Below, in pieces: positions 38,232-46,817 of a stretch of 64,000 bases of DNA. The translations under genes and the position numbers were made by a program. The stretch's first letter is position 1, and each line of letters starts with the position of its first letter. The stretch is taken from positions 62,001 to 126,000 of the forward strand of contig NZ_SLWQ01000004.1 in assembly GCF_004342425.1 (NCBI RefSeq), read 5' to 3'. The stretch is from Dokdonella fugitiva. Lineage in GTDB: Bacteria > Pseudomonadota > Gammaproteobacteria > Xanthomonadales > Rhodanobacteraceae. A model generated the notes under the pieces. That model did no database searches. It had not been told where the DNA came from and saw only the letters and a program-made list of their open reading frames with translations.

Positions 38232-39806
38232 TCAGGTAGCGGCGGGCGAGCCAGCCTCGAATCCGCTGCGGAAGATCAGGTCGGGCTGGCGCTCGTAGGC
38301 GCCGATGTCGACGGCGCCGTTGCGCGGCGCGCCGCGCTGGTCGACCGCCGGCGCACCGACCACGGACCCGGTGTCGATCGCGGGGCTGCCGGGCGGCAAT
38401 GCCATCGTCTCGGTCGGACCACCGTTCCAGGCCGGATCGACGAGGTTGGCGGCGGCGAACGCGGTGCCCGGGGCGACGGCCGCTTCGACCTGCCCCGCCG
38501 CGGGGCGCGCCTGGGGCCATTGCAGGTTCCCGGCACCGGCAGCGGCCGGGTGCAGCATCGCCCAGGGGTTGTACGCATTGCCACCGACGTTGTCCTCGAA
38601 CAGCACGTTGCGCAGGGTCAAGGGTGCACCGCTGTCATTGGCGATGCCGGCCGCGAAACAGACCGCGCACGGTGCCGCGTTGTGCGCGATCGTGACGTTC
38701 TGCAAGGTGAGTGCCGTCGCTGCCTGGATCGCCATCGCGCCGCCGAGCCCGCCGCGCGCGATGTTGCCGACGAAGGTCGAGTTGCTGATGCTGCCTTCCA
38801 GCACGCCGCCGTAGCCGAACAACGCGAGACCGGCGTAGCCGTTGGCGTCGTTGTCGCGGAAGGTGCTGCCGCTGATCACGATCGGGCTGCCCTGGATGTA
38901 GGCGCCGCCGGCGAGCTTGTCCGCCGCGCTGCTGGTATTGCCTTGCAGCGTGGAGTCCTGCAGGCGCGTGTGCGACGCGCCGCTGTAGGTGACCGTGAAC
39001 AGCCCGCCGCCGAATGCGTTGGCCTCGTTGTCGGACAGGCGGACGCGGCACAGGTTCAGGAAGCGCGCGTCGCCGTCGACGCCGATTGCGCCGCCGTTGC
39101 CGCCATTGCCCGGATTTCCGCCGCTGCCGGTCGCATGGTTGGCCGTGAAGAGGCTGTCGTAGAGGTTCACGCGCTTGGAGCCGAGTGAATACAGCGCGCC
39201 GCCGTTCGAACCGCTGTTGGCATCGAGCACGCTGCGCACGAGTACCAGTTCGTCGGCGCCGACGACGTAGAGCGCTCCCCCGCCGTCGTCCTGGGCGCTC
39301 GTGATCGCATGGTTGTCGGTGAAATGCACGTCGAAGAAGCGCAAGGCCACGGCCTGCCACGGACCGCCGGTCGCCTTGTAGACGCCGGCGCCACTGCCGC
39401 TCGGCGTGCTGCCGCCGGCAATCGTTCCGTGCAGCAGCGTGAACGTGTAGGCCTGGTTGCCCGGGTTCTGCACCTCGATGACCCGCCGCGTGTGGCCACC
39501 CGACAACGTCGCGCCGCCGAGCTCGAGCGTGGTCGCGCGCGTGACGCGCAAGGTCGCCGAGACGACGAGCGTCGACGCGCCGATGTCGAGGCGGATCGCC
39601 CCACCGGCATCGAGCGCCTGCTGCAACTGCGCCGTCGTCACGCTGCCCGCGCTGCCGTCGCCGAGCACCACGGGCGAGGCCAAGGCAGGAGCCGACGGCG
39701 CGACGCAGTCGAACGCGGCCTGCGCGAGCACGCTCGCGGGCACAACGCCTGCCGCGCCGGCGAGTGAAAGGAACCAACGTCGGAACGTGACGAAACAGGC
39801 GACCAT
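38232..39806 (-). CDS. Secreted right-handed beta-helix protein with IFxxGFE tail
   Basis: 524 residues with a signal peptide (MVACFVTFRRWFLSLAGAAG, cleavage near VLAQA). From about 75 onward there are parallel beta-helix (polymorphic outer-membrane/pectate-lyase-like) rungs rich in GG, N and T: GGGALYVVGADELVLVRSVLD, NGGALYSLGSKRVNLYDSLF, FGGGLFTVTYSGASHTRLQDS, GGAMAIQAATALTLQNVTIAHN. A choice-of-anchor-like end PGSPAIDTGS...DIGAYER is followed by the tail DLIFRSGFEAGSPAAT (509-524). GGAGGGAG precedes the ATG at 39806. The function is unknown; an extracellular or surface location is likely. Confidence 0.85.
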   Translation of the reverse strand: MVACFVTFRRWFLSLAGAAGVVPASVLAQAAFDCVAPSAPALASPVVLGDGSAGSVTTAQLQQALDAGGAIRLDIGASTLVVSATLRVTRATTLELGGATLSGGHTRRVIEVQNPGNQAYTFTLLHGTIAGGSTPSGSGAGVYKATGGPWQAVALRFFDVHFTDNHAITSAQDDGGGALYVVGADELVLVRSVLDANSGSNGGALYSLGSKRVNLYDSLFTANHATGSGGNPGNGGNGGAIGVDGDARFLNLCRVRLSDNEANAFGGGLFTVTYSGASHTRLQDSTLQGNTSSAADKLAGGAYIQGSPIVISGSTFRDNDANGYAGLALFGYGGVLEGSISNSTFVGNIARGGLGGAMAIQAATALTLQNVTIAHNAAPCAVCFAAGIANDSGAPLTLRNVLFEDNVGGNAYNPWAMLHPAAAGAGNLQWPQARPAAGQVEAAVAPGTAFAAANLVDPAWNGGPTETMALPPGSPAIDTGSVVGAPAVDQRGAPRNGAVDIGAYERQPDLIFRSGFEAGSPAAT

Positions 39807-40067
39807 GCGCAGCTCCCTCCGGGCGGCGCGATGGTAGGCCGCCCTGCACCTCCGCGACGTGACGGGATCGTCACTGGTGGCTCGACGCGAGGCGCTCGCG
39901 AAGCCCCGGAGCGGATCGCTGCCAACCGCGCGCTCCGCCACGCGCAATGGCTCCGGTGCGGGCCTGCGCAAATGGTCCTGTCCCATGCCGCATGCGGACG
40001 CAAGACTCGGATCGTCCCGACGGTCGCCGCCCTGCACGATGCGCCGTCATCCGTTGCCGAGGCCCGC

Positions 40068-40838
40068 ATGACGTCGAAGCTGCCGCACGCGCTGTTCCCG
40101 TTCGCCATCGCCGCCGCGTGCCTGCCGGCCAGGGCTGACGAGGCGCCGCCGATGGTCTACGGCTACGTGCAGCTCATGAACAACTACATCGGCCGCGGCC
40201 TGTCGCAGAGCGTGGGCGAGCCGTCCGTGCAGGCAGAGCTCGACGTGAACCCCGGCGAGGGGGTCTACGGCAACGTGAGCGCGGTGCGCATCGGCTGGAT
40301 CGACAGGATCACGCCGGGCAACCGCGTGCACTACGAAGTCGATGGCGTGCTCGGCTATCGCTGGCTCTTCGGCGGCGCGGGCGAGGTGCGCGCGGGCATC
40401 CTGCAACTGCAGTTCCCGGGGCACTACGTCACCGGCGCACGCAAGCCGGACACGACCGAAGTCTTCGCGTTCATCGGCTGGCACGGCCTCAATGCCCGCC
40501 TCAACTACGACCTCACCGATTCGTTCGGCACGCCTGATTCGCGTGGCTCATGGTACCTCGACACCAACGCCAACTGGGCCGTCGCGCCGCGCTGGAACCT
40601 CGCCGCCCACGTCGGCCGGCGTCATTCGCAGGGCACCGATCCGCTCACCGGCGCCAGCAACGGACGGCTGTTCTCCTACGCCGACTACAAGCTTTCCGTG
40701 GCACGCTCGTTCGCGCACGCGACGAGCCTCACGCTCGCCTGGTCGTGGACGACGGCCGACCCGGCAGCCTATACGCTCGATGGGTACGACGTCCGCGGCC
40801 GCCACGTGTCGGTCGTTCTGGAGAAGGACTTCCCCTAG
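40068..40838 (+). CDS. TorF family putative porin
   Basis: 256 residues with a signal peptide (LPHALFPFAIAAACLPARA, cleavage before DEAPP). The mature protein is a small outer-membrane beta-barrel of the TorF family: YGYVQLMNNYIGRGLSQSVGEPSVQAELD at the start and alternating amphipathic strands to YDVRGRHVSVVLEKDFP, ending in Pro after a terminal Phe. The role is probably a channel; the substrate is unknown. The start at 40068 is chosen for the signal peptide. Confidence 0.83.
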   Translation: MTSKLPHALFPFAIAAACLPARADEAPPMVYGYVQLMNNYIGRGLSQSVGEPSVQAELDVNPGEGVYGNVSAVRIGWIDRITPGNRVHYEVDGVLGYRWLFGGAGEVRAGILQLQFPGHYVTGARKPDTTEVFAFIGWHGLNARLNYDLTDSFGTPDSRGSWYLDTNANWAVAPRWNLAAHVGRRHSQGTDPLTGASNGRLFSYADYKLSVARSFAHATSLTLAWSWTTADPAAYTLDGYDVRGRHVSVVLEKDFP

Positions 40839-41087
40839 GCCTGCCATGCCGGCCCCGCCGGCCGCGCGGCATCCCGGCGCGAGGGAATTTCCGCGCCCAT
40901 CTGCGCGGTTTTCCAGCTGTACACATGCGGCCATTCGTCTAGGCTCGATGTCACCCGAAGGAGAGCCACCCGGCCGGCCGCCGCCAGCGAACGGCAGCGG
41001 ACGCCGGATGTTCGGGCCGCCGCAGCACCCGGATCCCGAAGCCCAGGGGATGGACCCTTCGGACCGGGACTGCGGACTTCTTCCGCT

Positions 41088-41555
41088 TCAGCCCACCCGG
41101 GTCACGATGCGCACGCTGCCCTGCAGTGTCCGATGCACGGGACACCGTTCCGCGATCTGCAGCAGCCGTGCGCGTGCCCCGTCGTCGAGCGTGCCGTCGA
41201 TCCACAACGTGCGTTCGAGCCGGTCGACCTTCGCGCCGGCATCGGTTTCGCAACGCTCGCAGTCGATCTCGTGCACTTTTTCGTGCCGCACGAGCACGCG
41301 GATCGCCGTGACCGGCAACCCCTTGAGCTTCGCGTAGGCGTGCAAGGTCATCGCCGTGCACGCGGCGAGTGCGGCCGACAGCATCCCGTAGGGCGATGGT
41401 CCCGCGTCGGTGCCACCGCGTGCGACCGGCTCGTCGGCGATCGCGGGATGCCCGGCGATGTCGAGTGGCGTACGGAAACCGCTGTTGTCCGACACCGCGT
41501 AGGCGTCGCCTTCCCCGAGCGCGACCGGCGCGCCTGTCGAACCCGTCGTGGCCAC
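41088..41555 (-). CDS. OsmC family peroxiredoxin-like protein
   Basis: 155 residues with the two family cysteines: SAALAACTAMTLHAYAKLKGL (Cys66) and AERCPVHRTLQGS (Cys138). OsmC/Ohr proteins reduce organic hydroperoxides through this Cys pair. The YhfA-like length and motif suggest a general OsmC rather than Ohr. The rest of the 249-nt gap to the TorF gene holds no supported feature. Confidence 0.9.
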   Translation of the reverse strand: MATTGSTGAPVALGEGDAYAVSDNSGFRTPLDIAGHPAIADEPVARGGTDAGPSPYGMLSAALAACTAMTLHAYAKLKGLPVTAIRVLVRHEKVHEIDCERCETDAGAKVDRLERTLWIDGTLDDGARARLLQIAERCPVHRTLQGSVRIVTRVG

Positions 41556-41634
41556 GGACGTCTCCTGTCGATGCGGGTGGCCATGCTACCGTCAACGGAT
41601 GCGGCCCGCCGGGGCCGCCCGCATCGGAGACGCC

Positions 41635-42561
41635 ATGGCCAAGGGCACGCACGACTACCAACCCGATCCGCGCAACGAATCGGTGCAGGTCAACGTCAAC
41701 GGCGAGCTCGTCCCGCGCGCGCGCGCGGTCGTCTCGGTGTTCGACAGCGGTTTCGTGCTCGGCGACGGCGTCTGGGAAGGACTGCGCCTGCACGACGGCG
41801 GCCTGCCGTTCATCGACCTGCACATGGACCGTCTCTACGAAGGCGCGCGTGCGCTCGACCTCGACATCGGCCTCGGCCGCGAAGACCTGGTGCAGCGCAT
41901 CGTCGACACCTTGCGCGCGAATGGCATGCGCGACCACGTCCACATCCGCCTCATGGTCACGCGCGGGATCAAGGCCACCCCGCACCAGGACCCTCGGTTC
42001 ATCGTTTCGGGCGCCACGATCGTGATCGTGCCGGAGTACAAGCAGCCGCTGCCGGCGACGCTCGAGCGCGGCATCCGCCTGTTCACGGTGCACGTGCGGC
42101 GCGGCGCGCCCGACGTGCAGGACCCCAAGCTCAACAGCCATTCCAAGATCAACTGCATCCTCGCCTGCATCCAGGCCCAGAAGGCGGGCTGCGACGAAGC
42201 ACTCATGCTCGATCCGCACGGCTTCGTCGCGACCTGCAACTCGACCCATTTCTTCATCGTGCGCAAGGGCGAGGTGTGGACCTCGAGCGGGAAGTACTGC
42301 CTCGCCGGCATCACGCGCTCGAACGTGATCCGCCTGTGCCGCGAGCACGGCATCCCGGTGTTCGAGAAGGATTTCAGCCTCACCGACGTGTACGGCGCCG
42401 AGGAGGCATTCGTCACCGGTACGTTCGCCGGGGTCGTGCCGGTGCACGAGATCGACGGACGCACGCTCGGTGCAGGCACGCGCGGCCCGATGGTCGAACG
42501 CCTGCAACGCGAATACGTCGCGCTGGTACGCGCGGAAAGCCGCAAGGGGCCACGGGTATGA
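41635..42561 (+). CDS. Class IV aminotransferase (branched-chain/D-amino acid type)
   Basis: 308-residue PLP enzyme: VFDSGFVLGDGVWEGLRLHDG (about 43-63), ARALDLDIGL, a PLP lysine in KLNSHSKINCILACIQAQKAG, and a C-terminal GITRSNVIRLCREHG. At the position where family members carry the PLP-N1-contacting glutamate (usual pattern TEGSSSN), this protein has FVATCNSTHFF, so the Glu appears to be missing; alignment by eye only. Its stop overlaps the start of a sulfotransferase-like gene (ATGA). The substrate is unknown. Confidence 0.85.
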   Translation: MAKGTHDYQPDPRNESVQVNVNGELVPRARAVVSVFDSGFVLGDGVWEGLRLHDGGLPFIDLHMDRLYEGARALDLDIGLGREDLVQRIVDTLRANGMRDHVHIRLMVTRGIKATPHQDPRFIVSGATIVIVPEYKQPLPATLERGIRLFTVHVRRGAPDVQDPKLNSHSKINCILACIQAQKAGCDEALMLDPHGFVATCNSTHFFIVRKGEVWTSSGKYCLAGITRSNVIRLCREHGIPVFEKDFSLTDVYGAEEAFVTGTFAGVVPVHEIDGRTLGAGTRGPMVERLQREYVALVRAESRKGPRV

Positions 42562-43310
42562 GCGCGACACCGGATCGTCCGCTGCGCATCGCGATGTGGT
42601 CGGGGCCGCGCAACATCTCCACCGCGATGATGCGCGCATGGGAGAACCGGGAGGACACCGTCGTGATCGACGAGCCGTTCTATGCGTGCTATCTCGCCGC
42701 CACCGGCGTCGACCATCCGGGGCGCGAGCGGGTGCTGGCGGCGCAGAGCACGGACCGCGCGCAGGTCGCCGCGATGCTCGCCGGCCCGGTCCCGGACGGC
42801 GCGCCGATCTGGTACCAGAAGCACATGACCCAGCACATCCTGCCGGACATGCCGCTGGACTGGCTGGATGCATTGACCCATTGCTTCCTGATCCGCGCAC
42901 CCGAGGCCGTGGTCGCTTCGTTCACGCGCAATCGCCCGGATGCGGCGGCATGGGAGCTCGGCTTCGAGCAGCAGGCGCGGCTGTTCGACCACGTCTGCGA
43001 GCGCACCGGTGCGGTGCCGCCCGTGGTGGACGCGAGCGACGTGCTCAAGGACCCGCGCGGGATCCTCACCGAGCTCTGCTCGAGAATCGGCATCGCCTTC
43101 AGCCAGCGCATGCTCCAGTGGCCGAGCGGGCCGCGCGCGAGCGACGGCGTCTGGGCGCCCTGGTGGTACCACGCGGTCGAGCAGTCGACCGGTTTCACGG
43201 CCTACGAGGAGCGCAGCCCAGCGCTCGGCGCGTTCCAGCAGCGCCTGGCCGACCAGTGCCGTCCGTACTACGAACGCCTGTCCGCGCATCGGCTCGCCAC
43301 GCGCAGTTGA
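42558..43310 (+). CDS. Sulfotransferase-like P-loop protein
   Basis: 250 residues. The 5'-phosphosulfate-binding loop is visible in RIAMWSGPRNISTAMMRAW near the N-terminus, followed by VVIDEPFYACYL, then IWYQKHMTQHILPDM, then a 3'-phosphate-binding-like segment CFLIRAPEAVVASFTRNRPDA. It would transfer sulfate from PAPS. It is coupled to the class IV aminotransferase by a 4-nt overlap, a pair seen in other genomes too. The acceptor is unknown. Confidence 0.82.
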   Translation: MSATPDRPLRIAMWSGPRNISTAMMRAWENREDTVVIDEPFYACYLAATGVDHPGRERVLAAQSTDRAQVAAMLAGPVPDGAPIWYQKHMTQHILPDMPLDWLDALTHCFLIRAPEAVVASFTRNRPDAAAWELGFEQQARLFDHVCERTGAVPPVVDASDVLKDPRGILTELCSRIGIAFSQRMLQWPSGPRASDGVWAPWWYHAVEQSTGFTAYEERSPALGAFQQRLADQCRPYYERLSAHRLATRS

Positions 43311-43483
43311 GCGCGCCGGGATTCAATTTCCGTTTGTTGCGCCGCGTTCAGCCATGCGGTGCAAGACTTCGCCTCGCAACGATTGGTGACACTCCCTCCC
43401 CTGAGTCAATCCCACGTTTGCGCCGCGCGTGAGCGCCGCACCTGGACAATTCGCAGTGACGATCGCCATGGATGAAGGCGAAG

Positions 43484-43525
43484 GAACGGCGGGCCCGGCG
43501 CAAGTCTGGCCCGCCGTTTCCGTTT
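43484..43525 (+). terminator. Probable rho-independent terminator
   Basis: AACGGCGGGCC pairs with GGCCCGCCGTT around a 12-nt loop, followed by TCCGTTT. It lies about 175 nt downstream of the aminotransferase-sulfotransferase pair and 80 nt upstream of the zinc-ribbon gene. Confidence 0.75.
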
Positions 43526-43604
43526 GAGGGGCCCCCTGCACACCTGGCATTCAGCGTAGTGCAGCCACGATGACCGTCGGAAGGGGTGCCGTGGAGTACG
43601 TCCC

Positions 43605-43838
43605 ATGACGAAGATCGACATCCTCGACATCGCCGGCGGAAGCGGCATGCTGCTGCAGTGCCCGCATTGCAATACCTACAACCTCGACACGCCGTTGCTG
43701 CCGCGCGGCGACGACCACGTCGAATGCCTCACCTGCGGGCAGCTGTTCACCTACGCGCGTGCCGAATCGCATGCGCTCGCCAGTACCCGCCAGATGCTCG
43801 CGCGCAAGTTTCCGAACCTGCCGCTCGATCCGCTCTGA
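43605..43838 (+). CDS. Small zinc-ribbon protein
   Basis: 77 residues with two CxxC knuckles: QCPHCNTYN (Cys19, Cys22) and ECLTCGQLF (Cys41, Cys44), spaced for one zinc ion (MJ0042-like ribbon). The rest is helical (ASTRQMLARKFPNLP). The role is unknown; zinc ribbons of this size often bind nucleic acid or proteins. Confidence 0.78.
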   Translation: MTKIDILDIAGGSGMLLQCPHCNTYNLDTPLLPRGDDHVECLTCGQLFTYARAESHALASTRQMLARKFPNLPLDPL

Positions 43839-43907
43839 GCGACATCGCCGCATCGGAGGCGCCCGGGGACGGTTCCCGCGCGCGAGGAACTGCTCTACGC
43901 TCGGCGC

Positions 43908-44348
43908 ATGGAGCCGCAACACAAACGCACCGCCGGCGCGCTCGTGCGCGCCGTCGTCATGCTGGCGATCAAGCTGCTGTTGAACGCGGCACGCGACATC
44001 GTGCTCATCCCGCTCGCGGTGGCCGCCGCGGTCGCCGACCTTGCCCTGCTTCGCAGTGGCGAGCCGCGCTTCTTCCGCGCGGTGCTGCGCATGGGCGAAT
44101 GGTCCGATCGTTGGATCGACGTCTGGTCGGGTGGCCGCGAGCCGCACGAGGATCCACGCGAGAACGTCGACGCCCTGCTCGCCCGCGTCGAAGTCGTCGT
44201 GCGTGATCCGCAGGCCGGTGCGCGCCGCGCCCGCGTGCTCAAGCGCTGGGCGGAACGCCAGCTCACCCGCGCGCGCCGTGCCGCGCGGCCCGCGCTGGGC
44301 GGCGATGGAACGGAACGGCCACCGGGTGGTGCGAAGCCGAAGGCGTAG
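43908..44348 (+). CDS. Hypothetical membrane-associated protein
   Basis: 146 residues. A hydrophobic N-terminal half (LVRAVVMLAIKLLLNAARDIVLIPLAVAAAVADLALL) could form one or two membrane helices, followed by RFFRAVLRMGEWSDRWIDVW and an Arg-rich C-terminus. Proteins with this AARDxxLIP motif are conserved hypothetical proteins in Lysobacterales, as far as I can recall; I do not know a function. The stop codon lies inside the hairpin at 44345-44360. Confidence 0.65.
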   Translation: MEPQHKRTAGALVRAVVMLAIKLLLNAARDIVLIPLAVAAAVADLALLRSGEPRFFRAVLRMGEWSDRWIDVWSGGREPHEDPRENVDALLARVEVVVRDPQAGARRARVLKRWAERQLTRARRAARPALGGDGTERPPGGAKPKA

Positions 44349-44360
44349 GAATTTTCCTAC
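44345..44360. repeat. Perfect 7-bp hairpin over a stop codon
   Basis: GTAGGAA-TT-TTCCTAC: two perfect 7-bp arms with a two-base centre. The TAG stop of the preceding gene is in the left arm. A similar GGAA/TTCC hairpin with the same relation to a stop codon is at 56290-56313. It could be a dispersed protein-binding palindrome or an RNA hairpin. Confidence 0.6.
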
Positions 44361-44571
44361 ACGAGGACGCGCAAAGCCTCCATCGCGCGCGGCTACGCGC
44401 GACGCGCACCCTGCATCTGCCCGGGAAACACCTCGCGCCAGGATCAGGCGCCCCGCTTCTGGGCATGGAAGCCTGCCCGGGTATTGCGCACGCGCGCACG
44501 CCCCTCCGCACTCCCCTCCCGCGTCCCGTTCCCGCCCGCTATGCTCGCGCCGACACCCCATGGAGTCGCGC

Positions 44572-45531
44572 ATGCGCGAGCTGTATCCGGACATCGAGCC
44601 CTATCGCACCAGCCGCCTCGCCGTCGATGACCTGCACACCCTGCACATCGAGGAATGCGGGAATCCGCACGGCCTGCCGGTCGTGTTCCTGCACGGCGGG
44701 CCCGGCGCCGGCCTGTCGACCTACCATCGCCGTTTCTTCGATCCCGCGCGATACCGCATCGTGCTGTTCGACCAGCGCGGCGCGGGCAAGTCGACGCCGC
44801 ACGCGGAGCTGCGCGACAACACGACGCAAGACCTCGTCGCCGACATCGAGAAGATCCGCGTCCACTGCGGCGTCGAGCGTTGGGTCGTATTCGGCGGATC
44901 GTGGGGTTCGACGCTCGCGCTCGCCTATGCGCAGGCGCATCCGGAGCGCGTGCTCGGCCTCGTCCTGCGCGGCATCTTCCTCGGCCGGCCGGCCGAGCTG
45001 CGCTGGTTCAACGAACTCGACGGCGGCGCGCGCTGGATCTTCCCCGAGCGCTGGCAGCGCTACGTCGAACACATCCCGGAAGACGAACGCGGCAATCTCG
45101 TCGAGGCCTACTGGCGCCGCCTCGACAGCCCCGATCCGGACGTCCGCCTCGCCGCCGCGCTCGCCTGGGGCTGGTGGGAAGGCGGCAGCACGACGCTCGT
45201 GCACGACCCGCTCGAAAGCGGCATGTTCGAGGAGCCGGCGGCCGCGATCAGCGTCGCCCGTGCCGAGGCGCACTACTTCCGGCATGGCGTGTTCCTCGGA
45301 CCCGACCAGTTGCTGCGCGACGTCGGTCGCATCCGCCACATCCCGGCGACCATCGTGCACGGGCGTTACGACATCATCTGTCCGGTGAAGAGCGCGATCG
45401 ACCTCGCCGCGTCATGGCCGGAAGCCGCCTTGCACGTCGTGCTCGCCGGCCACAGCGCAGCCGATCCGGCGATCGTCGACGTGCTCGTCGGCGCGACCGA
45501 CGCGTTCGCCGACCGCTTCGGGCGCGGCTGA
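44572..45531 (+). CDS. pip: Proline iminopeptidase
   Basis: 319-residue alpha/beta hydrolase that removes N-terminal proline. It has the oxyanion HGGPGAG motif (41-47), DQRGAGKSTPH (68-78), nucleophile elbow GGSWGS (Ser110), catalytic Asp267 (HGRYDIICP) and His294 (LAGHSAAD). The length fits the prolyl iminopeptidase family closely. The ATG at 44572 has GGAG upstream; an ATG at 44560 is an alternative. Confidence 0.93.
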   Translation: MRELYPDIEPYRTSRLAVDDLHTLHIEECGNPHGLPVVFLHGGPGAGLSTYHRRFFDPARYRIVLFDQRGAGKSTPHAELRDNTTQDLVADIEKIRVHCGVERWVVFGGSWGSTLALAYAQAHPERVLGLVLRGIFLGRPAELRWFNELDGGARWIFPERWQRYVEHIPEDERGNLVEAYWRRLDSPDPDVRLAAALAWGWWEGGSTTLVHDPLESGMFEEPAAAISVARAEAHYFRHGVFLGPDQLLRDVGRIRHIPATIVHGRYDIICPVKSAIDLAASWPEAALHVVLAGHSAADPAIVDVLVGATDAFADRFGRG

Positions 45532-45537
45532 TCGCGG

Positions 45538-46644
45538 TCAGCGCCCGTCGCGCCGCAGGCAAGCCTGGTAGCGTCCGTCGACGCGATCGGCGAACCACGC
45601 AGTGGTGAGCTTGCGGGTGATCTTCGCGCTGTGCAGCGCGATGCCCGGCACGAGCGCGCGCGGCAGTGGCTTGCGCGATTTGCGTTCGGCGAGGTCGAAC
45701 ACGCGCGCGTACAACGGCAGGCGCTCGAATGCGTCGCTGCCGCCGCGTTCGAGCGCGCGGCGAATGTCGCGCTCGTCGAGGCCGAGCCGTCGCGAGAGCG
45801 TGCGCAGCGCACGCTCGGTCTGGCCTGGAGCGTCGAACGGCGCAGCCGGCTGCAGCACGTCGCCATCGAGCGCGAGCGGCAAGCCGGACGCCACGCTGAC
45901 GGCGTTCTGGAAGGCCGCGTTACGGCTCGCGTACCAGCCCGCGTTGAAGTCGGCGAAGCGATAGATGGCTTTCGGATACGACGCGGGATAACCGAGCAGG
46001 TGCGCGGTGCCGAACCAGATGCCGCCGCGCCGGCTGAACACCTCGTGGCGGATCGATCCGGCGCGCGGATACGGATAGCGCTTCGCATGCGCCTCGGCGA
46101 ACGCGATGCCCACCTGCATCGGTCCCGCCGTGCGCACCGGGTTGAGGCGCCCGAACAGGCGCTGTCCGAGCGGCACCATGCCGATGAAGTCGTCGAACAT
46201 CGCACTCATGTCCTGCTCGGTGCGCACGGCCGCGAGGCGGTCGCGGTAACTGCGCCCGTCCGGGGACCGGATGCGCAGCGCCGCGTCGACGAGGAAGTCC
46301 GGCACGTGGAGTGCAGCCGCGCGCCGGTCGATCTCGGCGCGCGCGATCTTCGGCAATCCCGGCACGGGCGGATCGACGCGGTAGGTCGACTCCTGCTCGA
46401 TGACGGCGAGCACGGCGCAGAGGTTCTCCGTGCCCGCTTCGAGGTCCTGCGTGCGCAGCGCAGCCTCGATGTCCCCCGCCCATCCGTCGCGGTCGGCGAC
46501 ATTTGTCGGCATCAGCCTCGCGATCGTGGCGCGCACGTCCGCGGGACGGCGTTGCGGCAGCTGCGGGCGCGGCGTCGCGCAACCGGCGAGCACGGCGAGC
46601 AGCGCGAACACGGCAACGTGCCGCACCATCGTGACGCGATCCAT
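45538..46644 (-). CDS. DUF1615 domain lipoprotein
   Basis: 368 residues. A lipoprotein signal peptide is present (VAVFALLAVLAGCATP, lipobox LAGC). The mature part matches DUF1615: LCAVLAVIEQESTYRVDPPVPGLPKIA, GPMQVGIAFAEAH, and YRFADFNAGWYASRNAAFQNAV, reminiscent of lysozyme-like folds (E followed by a transglycosylase-like GPMQ motif). A cell-wall role is thus possible but inferred. The start at 46644 has GGAG upstream. Confidence 0.85.
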   Translation of the reverse strand: MDRVTMVRHVAVFALLAVLAGCATPRPQLPQRRPADVRATIARLMPTNVADRDGWAGDIEAALRTQDLEAGTENLCAVLAVIEQESTYRVDPPVPGLPKIARAEIDRRAAALHVPDFLVDAALRIRSPDGRSYRDRLAAVRTEQDMSAMFDDFIGMVPLGQRLFGRLNPVRTAGPMQVGIAFAEAHAKRYPYPRAGSIRHEVFSRRGGIWFGTAHLLGYPASYPKAIYRFADFNAGWYASRNAAFQNAVSVASGLPLALDGDVLQPAAPFDAPGQTERALRTLSRRLGLDERDIRRALERGGSDAFERLPLYARVFDLAERKSRKPLPRALVPGIALHSAKITRKLTTAWFADRVDGRYQACLRRDGR

Positions 46645-46817
46645 CCGGTTGTCTCCTGCCTGCATCGGCACCAGCTTACGTCGTGGCGGATGCCGATGCG
46701 ACCGCATCGCCGCGCGCAGTCCCGGCCCATCGTCCGGCGCTTCACTAAAGATTCCGACAGCGGCATCGCCGTATCGCGGTGTCTAGTGCGCACCTCCCCC
46801 GCAACGAGGTCCGCACG

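Noticed and set aside
46708..46817. A cobalamin or nickel riboswitch before the DUF4331 operon
   Set aside because: The 110-nt leader shows no conserved cobalamin-box or NiCo-type core that I can recognise.
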